A stretch of 64,000 bases of DNA from Osedax fenrisi (lineage: Eukaryota; Annelida; Polychaeta; Sabellida; Siboglinidae). Shown in pieces: positions 1 to 64,000 of this stretch. The translations under genes were made by a program, and so were the position numbers. The stretch is taken from NCBI GenBank assembly GCA_964019155.1, contig OZ025240.1, positions 35,764,269-35,828,268 of the forward strand, read 5' to 3'. Position 1 is the stretch's first letter. Every line of letters begins with the position of its first letter. Under the pieces are notes generated by a model. That model ran no database searches, was not told where the DNA came from, and was given only the letters and a program-made list of their open reading frames with translations.

Positions 1-911
1 TAATTAATCTATCTTTAATTAATTCGATTTAATTAATCTCTCGACTATATATTACAATATAATCAATAATTTATTGAAATTCGTAAAACTATGTTACATT
101 AATAATGAAAAATATATATAATAATTTAAACTAATCATATAAAAAATAATCATTATTTTAATTCATTAAAACGTTTGTTAATGATGCTACGTGTATGTAC
201 ATATTAATGTATACAACTTTACATGTTATTGGATATAAATTAATAGGCGAATGAATACATATTTAAATATTAACGTATTTCGTATTGTTTAACTCTCCAT
301 GCGAAATACTATAATAAATGAATGTCCAATCAAATGGACCACTAAAATATACATATGATAAACTGTGTTTATAGTATTGGTGAAATATGATTGTAATAGT
401 ATTCCGGTGTTCAGTTGAGCTATTATCTTAAGATATCATCCAGTGTTTTGTAGTGAACAATTAATTCATTTATAGGTAAATAATACCTATATTTACGAGA
501 TATATAGTATCGATAACATATTCCAATTTTTTGATAAAACGTACTAGTTTTATTATATAATATAATTAATAAAATATAATTATATATATACTTATATTAT
601 TATTACAATTTAGTCGCTGAAGTTTGCTGACCAACTTGAACAACCTAACGTTGAATCGAATATTATCTCAGGAAATAATAACTACACTGAAAACATTCCA
701 GAAAATTTAAATAGTTATAAATATTATAAAATGATTATCTATAATTTATTTCAAATTTAACATAATATTTGTAGAAAACGATTGTATAAACATTGTTTTT
801 AAAATATTAATTATATTATTCAAAAATAATTATTTTTATAAAATTATAAATTTTAATATTTATTTATAAACTAATTTATGTATACAATAAGTATGATATC
901 TTTAATTTTAG
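1..911. other. AT-rich sequence upstream of the first recognised exon
   Basis: No exon could be joined to the first clear coding exon at 912. Short open stretches near 412 and 612 do not give a donor in the phase (1) that exon 912-1047 needs. The 5' end of gene 1 is therefore missing or lies to the left of the window. Confidence 0.5.
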
Positions 912-11408
<10,497 letters not shown>

Positions 11409-11587
11409 ACATATCAAATTAATTCAATGAATACCATTTTTATATTTTTATAAATATAAAAATTCATTTTTGTATTGAAATTTTTCTATTTAAGAATATG
11501 TCAACTTAATTTCTTATAATATATATTGTCTATAATATGTATATACTTGTATAATATTATATATTTATAACTATCAACATAATGTAT

Positions 11588-11593
11588 AATAAA
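11588..11593 (+). terminator. Possible poly(A) signal AATAAA of gene 1
   Basis: This is an AATAAA about 180 bases after the stop codon. The sequence is so AT-rich that the hexamer also occurs by chance, so the call rests on position only. Confidence 0.4.
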
Positions 11594-12434
11594 TATGATC
11601 GATAATTTATTTATATTATATAATATTAATTATGAAATTTTATTACAATCTTTGAACCAGAGATATTATCATTTTTAATTTCATATATTAACTTAACTTA
11701 CTCATTGAAATTAGAATATCATTTAATTCTAATCTATATATAACATATGTATATAATAAAATATATTTAATTAGTGTATCTCTTTTATAAATATATAAAT
11801 AATATATATTATTAATTAGTACTATCATGATGTTATTCCTTATTAACAATATCTCGGATTAATATATAAATATATATATGAAGAAGAAAATATTAACAAT
11901 TATAATATAAATACATGATATATATAATAAATAATAAATATATATGGCATGGTAAATAATTTAAAATATATAAAACATGACGCTTATAAAATTTAAATTG
12001 TGCACATAAAATGTACATTTTTTTACTTATACATTATCATATAATCTATATAATTATAAGATAATATATGCATAAACACATGTGTATATTGAAATAACAA
12101 AAATAATATACGGGTAAAAAGAAATATCAAATAACTTACAAAAAAATAAATTACTATAGTATACAGATATATAGAAATACAAATATAATTTTTTTTAATA
12201 TTATAACTTTATAAATAATATGCATAGTAAAAGATTGTCAATTAGTATTACTTAAGCCTGATGGATCTTTGGTAATACATTATATTATTTAAGAATTATA
12301 ATTAGTTATTAATATTATTTATATTAGTTATTTTCACAAGGTATATATTGTATCTGGTGTAAAATTATAAATCTAAATATTTTTTCAAATCTATAATTAT
12401 TATCAAGATTAATTCTTAATGTGTAGATATTGTT

Positions 12435-12520
12435 ATTCTATTTTGTTGGAATCCTTTCATCCCATCAGTAACCTAGATGAAGTTTTCACTTATAACCATA
12501 TGGTTCTAATGTCCCTTGGA
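12435..12520. repeat. Diverged dispersed repeat, copy 1
   Basis: This stretch shares a run of matching words (ggaatcctttcat, gaagttttcacttataacca) with 58450-58535, which lies inside a trx intron in the same orientation. It is probably a fragment of an old mobile element. Confidence 0.5.
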
Positions 12521-14583
12521 AGCCGATTTAAAAAAAAAATTATATTATTACAAGCTAGAAATTAAATAATTTATTGTATTTCATAAATAAATAAACAAAA
12601 GATTAATATTTGACTAAATCAAATAAATAAGTTTCTAAAAATAGAAAAGTTTCTGTAAATAATTAATTCTACATAGTATTAATATTTTTGTTTTTTGAAT
12701 ACATTTATTTAAATAATAATGTTATTTTATAGATTATATATTATAAGAAAATAATGATAATATTTATATGGAAAACTTTATTTTTTAGAAAAAAATATAC
12801 CTACTCGCTTTATTTTAGTATGTAAATAAACTATTATAACAGCATATTAAACCTATATTATAATATCACTAAACCATATTTCAATTTTATTTACTGAAAA
12901 AATAACTTAATTTGAATATATAATTATAGATTAAAGTTATCTCATTTTTAAGTTTTTAATCCAGATATTCCATTTATGTATGTAATTGTATTTTAAATTA
13001 ATATATAAATCATAATTATAATGGTTGCAAATATATAATTTATAAACATACTTATTGAAATATAAAATGTTATCGATATAGGTTATATTAGTTATATGGT
13101 TAATATAAATAATAATATTGTAAGATATATCTTATATATCTGTATACACAAAAATAAATGATAAGAGAAATAATATAATTATTAATTTGTTGTGTATGTG
13201 CCGTTGACATTCATGTTCAACAACTCTATTTCTACATATATTTTTTTAATTGTAAATCAAATATCAGATTTTTAAATACTGGAATGGGTTTTGGAAATTG
13301 TTATTTTATATCAATATTGGATTTTTTTACATATTTTAAATGTTTAATTTAGTATCTGAGTAAAATAAATTTAATAAGTTTTTTTTTATAAATTTCTTTA
13401 AAATATAATTTATGTATATCATCCATGGTGATATGCATGTAAAATGTACCTATACCGATATAATAAATAGTTAATTATTATATATAGTGCCACCAGAATT
13501 ACTATGTTTAGGAGATAATATAAAATTGTTGCAACATTATGTAATATAAATTTCAGTTAACTATGCATTATTTATAACATAATATATATATATATATATA
13601 TTATTAAAATGGATTGTTATGTGTAAAAGATAGGGGAAATGGCTTTATTTAAAAGATGGTAAAATCTTTAATATAAATTTTTGTAATATATCACTAATAC
13701 TCATTAACAAAAGATCAGATTTGGGGATATTATTTTCCATAAAAAAAATTAAACATAAATAACAATTAACAATACTAGGAGAGCCATTTATTTATTTAAA
13801 AAATGTTTTTCATCTTCAATTATTATCACATATAGAATCTCTATTATTTTCCTCTTATCAACATTATCTAATATATCATTATTAATACATTTAATCTATT
13901 ATGTTTCATTATAGGTACTTGTATAAGAGTCTTGATATAGATAGTAGCATTTCAAAATTTTTGTCTGTGAACAAAAAAATATAATCCTACATATAAGACA
14001 AATCAATGTAGGTATAGATTTATAGTTTACCAAATACAAATCTTTGTAAAATACGTATCTATTATAGGTAAAATACCTATAGGTATTAATAATGAATAAG
14101 TATATTATATATTTGTTGAGTAAGTTATTAAATATTAGTTTACTAAAAAGTATCATTTTAGTGAAAAACTATTAAACTTATTATTTGTCTTTCTTACCAT
14201 TAATATATCTAATTATAGAATGAATATTCTTTGAAATATTAATAACAAATAAAATATAATAACTTAATAGGTGTATAGTAAATATATGTAAAGTAACCTA
14301 CATATAGTATAGGGGCAACTAACCAGACTGCAAGGGAATTTTGTTGTGGTTAATGTGGTTAATAAGTTACATAAATATGAACATATTGAATATGTTGTTA
14401 CATGTGTATATACATACCGTTCACATTTATAAGATAGCTATCTTCGTTTTAGAATAATATCAAATATTATATTAAAATATTTATTTATGAAAATAATATA
14501 AAAAAAGTCCATTTATCGGTGAATTTCCAAACTTCGTTGTGTATTACTTATTTAATTAACCCATAATTGTAAAATTCAATATA

Positions 14584-15444
14584 CCCAAAACCAAAATTAT
14601 TTAAAATATTGTAACTTCAATATTTGCAATTTTCTGTATTTTTTTGAAAATAAAACTCAAGTTTGCAAAATATTTGAAAATAATTTACAAAAATGATTTA
14701 AGAAAATTTTATGAAAATAATTTACAACTAAAATGCAAAGTTTGTAAAAAATTTGAAAATAATTTAAGAAAATAATTTGTAAATAAAACACGAAGTTTGC
14801 AAAATAATTTACGCAAATAATACGAAAATCATTTGCAAATAAAACGCAAAGTTTGTAATTTGTTTGAAAATAAAGCACGAAGTTTGCAAATTCTATATTA
14901 TCATATATTAATTAATATAATATCTATTATAAAAAAATTCTAAAAATTGTATTGCAGATGAATTATTTAACTTTTTTTAAATATCTACTTTCTATTATTT
15001 ATTTATGATTTACGAAATAAATATAAAATAAATAAAACGTTTCTATTTTAAAATTAATTTTTAATTTATATTGATATACATATTTTGTTAAACTAATTTT
15101 TGATTCATTCAATAATATTTATTTTATATATTAATATATTTATTCTAGACTTATATATAACAATATCTTTTATTTTTATTATATTCTCCAGATAATTTAT
15201 TTTTGATTTGCAAATATGTTGATTGTTGACTAAATATTTATTAAATACTGAAAATTATGTTCCAAGTTTGATAATGATTTTCGAAAAATATATTAAATTT
15301 TATTTCAAAGTTCGCAAATGATTTGTAATTCAAATGTACGTAAATAATTGAAATTAAATTTCAAAGTTTGCAAAAATGTGTTCACAAAATTTTCGAAAAT
15401 AATTTTCAAATTATTTTCAAATATTAAAAATTTGGTTTACTGGG
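14584..15444. mobile_element. TA-flanked element with internal tandem repeats
   Basis: The ends are imperfect inverted repeats (CCCAAAACCAAAATTATTT left, CCCAGTAAACCAAATTTTT as the complement of the right) flanked by TA. Inside, degenerate copies of a unit containing AAAACGCAAAGTTTGCAAA recur five times in 14650-14890 and twice in 15305-15375. No coding capacity. Confidence 0.5.
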
Positions 15445-17125
15445 TAGGTTGTTAGTTAATATATATACCCACTTCTACATTGTTATCATATACAATAATT
15501 ATTACCTTATCAATAATTATTAATATCCACATTTTTAAATTTCTCTTAAATCCATGTCATTCACAACCTGTAGAACTTCACAGCCGTAGAACCTACAGCT
15601 TGTGAGTGAATCTTCAACAATTATATCTTATTCTGACTTCCGAGATGGTCGCATTGCAGAAATACTGTTTGCTCGAAAAGTAATGCCATCAGTCGATAAT
15701 AAAATCAATACTGCTAATATGTAAATAATAATTTTTTATTTGTATTATTTGACTTATTATATGAATAACTATATTATTATTACGATTATTTTAATTAAAT
15801 AAAATTATTATATAACAATTTTAATAAATATAAATTATTGAAAGTAAAACAATATTCTATTTTTTTAATATTTTTGAAAATTAATTTATTACCTATGAAT
15901 AATTTATCGCCAAACTTTTTTACTTTTAAATAGCATACCAATTAATAAAATAATAATTATATAACAATTATAATAAAATAATACAAAATATAAAAATATT
16001 TTTTTAAATTTAAATTTTATATTTTTTAAATATTTTACAAAAAAAATATCAATAATTTTGGATTTACATAATAATTATTAAAATATAAAAAAATAACTAT
16101 CAATAAAAATTTATTTTGATAAAATCTTTAATATATGGCATTACAAAATGTATTATTTCTAAAGAATCGAAATTATTGAGTGTTTCTGTTTTTATTTAAA
16201 AAATATTAAAATTTTAAAAATTATTAATATAAAATATTTTCAAATAAAAAAAATGTATATTTGAATATAATTATAAGGTTTTAATCAACATATCAAAAAA
16301 TAATAATTGTGGATATTCAGAAGCATATATGAAAATATCATTGGAATTGTAGCCTATCTCTGCCATGTTACATTATCTATACCTGCCATGTTAACATATG
16401 AGCGATTTGTGTGCACCTATAATTAATATTTCCAAAAAAAATAATACAATGCTTTACCTATCTAAGTCTTAACATTTGTAATTGTCACCATGCATGTGAT
16501 TACTTTTACATGCAATGATATTACTACACCTTAGTGAGGGGGTCAACTTAAATTGGTCACTTTCTAAAACAGAAATTACACTGAATTTAAAATGTTATGA
16601 AATACAATTTTAAAAGCGTATAATTACCACATATAAATCTAAAATATGTATATTTACGGATTTTAATATAAGTAATAGGTAATAAATTTAGTGATTTAGT
16701 GATTTTTCATACATGGGGGTTTTAGTCAATGGTTCCGAATTTATCGATATGCGCCACCATATATTCTCGAATTAATAATTAGCAATTTAATTAGATTGTT
16801 TTAACTATTAGATATGTTTTGGATATAAGAGTACAGTACAAGTTGGATGTAGTCGCACACAATATAATAAAATACTAGTAAATTATAATAAAATATTTCA
16901 CTTTCTATAATAATAGCTAAAATTAGCGAAATAAAAAATTAAATAATGGTTGAAATATCGCTTTATATAGTTCTATATATTTGATGCACATTTTGTTCAC
17001 TGAATAAATTGTTTTAATTAATATATGAATAGGTTACCTACATTACATTATTCAAGGAATATATATATATAGATATTTAATAATAAATAATATTTTATAA
17101 TAATAAAAATATAATTTGTCTACTA

Positions 17126-17940
17126 GGGGAAAATAACCTAATACGGACACTTTAACAATAAATGATCTTAACATTTTATGACTCATTATTTTTATTCAAA
17201 AAATACAATATATTAATATTATATGATTATAGATATTATTGTGATTTTAAAATTTTATTTAATCTTTTTATTCAATAGATAATGGGGATGTCCGTATTCG
17301 GTAACCATGTCCGAATACGGACAATGTCCGTCGGAAGCCATGTATTATAATACGGACACCCTATATACCACTAGATAAACTATCTATTATTGATTAATCA
17401 ATCAGACAAATTACAATTCAATTTTTTATAATTAATTTTATGAACAATTTATTCTACTTTAATTAGTTAATAATTTATTTTTGATTATTTTTTAATTAAT
17501 AATAAAATGTAGGTATATAGATAATAATTTGTTTATATTTAGATTTATTAGTGGTATTAATATTATAACGCACGCGATTTTTATGAAAATCAGAATAGTT
17601 GATACCCTCGCGCTGATTGGTTATAGGGTGTCCGTATTAGGGACGTATATTATACGTAGTATAATAAAAGTGTGTTTAATAATATAGTGTTATATTTTAT
17701 ATCGCTATATTTGTATATTCTTGAGAATGTTCTAAGTTTATATTTTTTTTAATAAATTTAAAAACGTAATAAAAAAATAAGTGTATTGGATATATCAGCA
17801 ATATTTTGAATAATTAAAAAATAAAAAATACTTTTTTAGACTATTTATAAAATTATAAATATGTTATTCATTAATAATTTTTTTTGTAGGATGTATGGTT
17901 TCTGAGATACCGAGAGTGTCCGTATTAGGTTACTTTCCCC
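17126..17940. mobile_element. 815 bp MITE with GGGGAAA ends and TA duplication
   Basis: The left end GGGGAAAATAACCTAATACG is inverted at the right end (GGGGAAAGTAACCTAATACG as complement), flanked by TA on both sides. A second nested inverted pair, aatacggacaccctata near 17349 and tatagggtgtccgtatta near 17622, plus further tccgtatt words, make it a multi-hairpin structure. TA duplication suggests a Tc1/mariner/pogo-type mobiliser. No ORF. Confidence 0.75.
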
Positions 17941-18020
17941 TATACTAATTGTTATTAAAATATAATCTACTAAATTTAATCAATTATATTTTAAATTACT
18001 ATTATAATAATTAATAATAT

Positions 18021-18059
<39 letters not shown>

Positions 18060-18063
18060 TTAA

Positions 18064-18091
18064 GGGCGATACATTTGATTATAAGTTTCAG

Positions 18092-18125
<34 letters not shown>

Positions 18126-18168
18126 CTGATACATTTTATTATAAGTTTCAATTATATATATAATATAT

Positions 18169-18205
<37 letters not shown>

Positions 18206-18232
18206 CTGAGATTATAATAAAATGTATCGCCC
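18064..18232. mobile_element. 169 bp TTAA-flanked MITE (piggyBac-like)
   Basis: It starts GGGCGATACATTT and ends in the exact inverse, AAATGTATCGCCC. It is flanked by TTAA at 18060-18063 and 18233-18236, the piggyBac target. The arms extend about 45 bp with few mismatches, separated by (TA)n. Confidence 0.75.
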
Positions 18233-18249
18233 TTAAATATGTGTGTATT

Positions 18250-18500
18250 CAGATGTTAATCGTATACCTCGACTAGTCTCCAGGGAGCGCATGTGCGGTA
18301 AATGTATTGTTCGCTTATTGTCTTAAAGAAAAAAACTCGCTATCATAACAATAGCGTGGCGACTACATATATGTGTCTACACAATACACTGACATACGTC
18401 AATCGTAGTAGTCGTAGTAGGGTGTAAACGTACGCCACGCCGTGCGCCGGACATCGGTGAGGGTGCACCTAGGTGTGGGGGTGGGGGTGTGTGCGTTATT
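18250..18500 (+). promoter_or_regulatory. GC-rich island, candidate trx promoter or 5' UTR exon
   Basis: Abruptly GC-rich, with CpG-containing words, a TAGTAGTCGTAGTAG stretch and a G-rich gtgtgggggtgggggtgtgt run at about 18472-18491. It sits about 2.8 kb before the trx start codon. No convincing protein frame. A promoter or untranslated first exon is inferred from composition and position only. Confidence 0.4.
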
Positions 18501-21205
18501 AATTTATATAAAGTACAACCCTTCGCCTATATCGACAATGTGTAAACGTAACGACAAGTTCATCTTTAATTTATATAGCTCGCGTAGAGATTTAAACCTA
18601 GATATAATATACTATATTTTTGGATATTGGTATTCATCGAGGAATCTATTCAGAAACATAGTAGCTGTTGTCCACGCACGTTTGTATTCACTGTAGAATT
18701 TGTATTCATTTCATTTTATTTGTTGTAGATTTGTTTTGTATCTTCACATGTCATCGTATATCTTCATATATCTACATTCCCTTTAATGTTGATAATACAT
18801 ATACAATAGAAACCTATATTAATGTTATTAACCATATGTGTATACTTCAATTAATACCTAAATCATTTTATTTTTTAGAAATAATATATTCATGATATGC
18901 CCATGTATAATTATTACAATCTATACAAAATTAAAATGATGATAATTAATTTATAAAAATATAGTTTTATTTATATACAATTAAAGCCACAATAATGTAA
19001 TATTGTTTATAGTTATCGTTGTATAATTGATAATATATTTTATAATATCTATATCGAGTATTAGATATATTATAATTAAAACTGTATACAATGTACACGT
19101 AATAATCATTAATATTTACTATTAATATGATTGGCCGAATATGCCGCTAATAATATGCAAATATTATACATAATTAATTCATTGTTTTATTAATAAGTTG
19201 ATTAAAATATAATATAATTTATAACGGTAATGATAAAATAAATTATATATATTTAGAAAATATACCAATAATAACGCACACCGTATTATTTAAATTTTAA
19301 ATTTAATTTATACTGTTATTTTTAATTTATATAAAATTATGATTATAAAATGTATTATTTATATAAATAAATATACTTAATTTAATTAATAAATATATAT
19401 TAATAGGCATATTATACCTATTATTTGGTTATGAAATATGTTTAATTATTAGTAATATAGTTGGTATATGTATCATAATATTGAAATATTATTAATTTTT
19501 ATAATTTTAAAAATAATATTTATTTACATTTTTAATGTCCTGTCAAAACAGATATCATATGATAATCATATATTCCGGTATATGATATATTTATTATTAC
19601 TATTTTTTTGAGAATAAATGATTATAGATAAATAGAAATTATATATGTTTACCACACAGTCTTTTTAAATATTGAAAAACTAAAGGTTAAAAACTCTAAT
19701 AATAGCGGAAATCTATGTGTTAATATCATGTTAAAATATATTAAGTTAATATGATATATTATAATATTTATATTGACTCTTCTTAAATTATATGATGCTA
19801 TTTTACATAATTTAATAATTAATATTTGGCATTAGATAATATTTTAATATTTTATATTATCTATAATACGATTGAAATCAATAATTATATTGAACACCTT
19901 AATTAATTCAACAACATGTTATATATATATATAGATAATTCTGAATTAAATTCACAATTTAAAAAATTAATAACAAATATACTTTTTTTATGAAAATGTT
20001 ATAAATGATTTTAAAATAGGTATATAAAACCTATATTATTTCGTTAGAAATTATATAATAATATATACGGTATATTATATACCATAGTTATAACATAAAC
20101 CAATATATTTCATATATATACACTTATCAGAAAATAATATTTCATTAATTTTTAATAATTTCATAATTATTATGATAATAATTTACAATTAATGAAAATA
20201 TATATAACTATAGTTAGTTATATGTAATTATAACCTATTTATCGTATGTTCTAGGTATTATATAATATAATATAAGTTACAAATAATATGCGAATAAATT
20301 ACTATATTATATGATAAAATGTTGGAGTTTGGGCTAATTATTATACACATTATTTGTAAAAAATTGTATATTATATCTATAATTATTAGATTTATATTTA
20401 TAATTTGTGATTATTATACTAATTGAATTTTACAAAATATATTATAATCTAAGATAATGTATGAATACAAAATGTTACCCTTGAAATATGTTTATAAAAA
20501 GATTTAAATCATGATAAATTCATCTAATTAAAACTGTTTATTCTATTTTATTTTATTATTATTTTTAAGGGTATTTATTGTTTTACCTAATCTATTATTT
20601 GTATTCTATGTATACACTTTTGAAAAATCATTTATGATTTATTTAAGTTTTTAAATAAACGTTCAATAAATTATTCAATCAATCAATATAAATAATATAT
20701 ATTATAATTTATTTACACAATATAATAATTAGGTATTTATAAGTAATGTAATATAAATAAGTATATACTACAATTAACAATAAAATCGCTGCAAACAAAA
20801 TAAAACTTTTAAGTTTAGATATTTATACTCTAAATATAGATTTGTTATTAAATACAAGTAGACTATTCAACGAGGTTCTTTAATAATTATAGTTATGTAT
20901 CTTCATTTATATTGAGTGTATTCATTATCTTTGATATTAATTATCACTGAATTGGTCAATAATTTAAATTTATATTATTTCAGTGATTTTCATAATTAAA
21001 TTTTAATAGATATTTTAATATTATTTATTGATATATCTATTTAATATTTGAGATACATTAATAATAATAATATAATAATAAGTATAGATTCATATAATTG
21101 TATTCTTATAACGTAATTTTAAAAATAAAGTTTATATATAAGAGGAATTTCCATTATTTGTGATATTTATGTCGGTCCTTTTGTTATTTACACTTTAATT
21201 TAAAA
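18501..21205. other. Intergenic or 5' intronic AT-rich DNA before trx
   Basis: No coding signal, RNA gene or clear repeat was recognised. It may be a 5' UTR intron if the GC island at 18250 is the first exon. Confidence 0.4.
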
Positions 21206-21232
21206 ATGGCGAAACCAGTAAATAAATTTTAA
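21206..21232 (+). promoter_or_regulatory. Possible upstream ORF in the trx leader
   Basis: ATG at 21206 lies in a strong context (aaaaATGG) and codes MAKPVNKF before TAA, ending 64 bases before the trx start. If transcribed in the leader it could lower trx translation. Alternatively the gtaaat inside it could be a donor. Confidence 0.3.
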
Positions 21233-21296
21233 GTTATTTATTTTATAATTGTGATAGAACGAGTATTTTAATAAAGTTAATAAATTAGCTATCATC

Positions 21297-64000
<42,704 letters not shown>

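Larger units (their letters stand above)
11594..18249. other. Intergenic AT-rich DNA, left part
   Basis: No credible coding exon on either strand. The region contains a diverged dispersed repeat (12435-12520) and three TIR elements (14584-15444, 17126-17940, 18064-18232). Open frames at 13899-14156 and 14657-14878 (minus strand) are AT-rich chance or repeat-derived frames. Confidence 0.55.

Noticed and set aside
612..671. Open stretch SLKFADQLEQPNVESN, possible first exon of gene 1
   Set aside because: No donor in the phase needed by exon 912-1047, and no family similarity.

Overview
The window is nuclear DNA from an animal, probably an invertebrate. It is very AT-rich, has many spliceosomal introns, and carries DNA-transposon debris and long trinucleotide microsatellites. 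Coding exons stand out because they are far richer in GC than their surroundings. The proteins are animal-specific (a Trithorax/MLL methyltransferase and a C19orf44/DUF4614 protein). A nuclear-receptor-type zinc module in the Trithorax protein fits an arthropod best, but the species cannot be fixed from the sequence alone.

Two genes lie head to tail on the + strand. Gene 1 (about 912-11408, 5' end not resolved) is the C19orf44 (DUF4614) homologue, rebuilt here as seven exons that join in frame and end in TAG at 11406-11408. Then comes about 9.9 kb of intergenic DNA with several MITE-like elements and a GC-rich island (18250-18500) that may be the promoter or first untranslated exon of the next gene.

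Gene 2 starts at ATG 21297 and runs off the right edge. It is trithorax (trx; KMT2A/KMT2B-like). Forty-four coding exons, about 3,767 codons, were rebuilt by frame continuity across every splice. Domain order: basic N-terminus, AT-hook, acidic RF-like motif, nuclear-receptor-type zinc module, CXXC zinc finger, PHD1-PHD2-PHD3, start of a bromodomain, a 1.3-kb-residue acidic and low-complexity insert coded by one 3.9 kb exon, rest of the bromodomain, extended PHD, FYRN, and a basic linker. FYRC and the catalytic SET domain must lie to the right of the window.

The introns hold most of the novelty. (1) 5' splice sites are mostly GTT (GTTAGT, GTTTGT): 28 of 43 trx donors, with a single GTAAGT. (2) Long (GTA)n/(TAG)n tracts begin exactly at, or a few bases after, several donors in both genes. 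(3) One intron carries a near-perfect 731 bp tandem duplication between such tracts. (4) TIR elements with clear target-site duplications (TTAA, TA and 8 bp classes) occupy the larger introns and the intergenic region. Nothing prokaryotic, viral, rRNA- or tRNA-like was seen.
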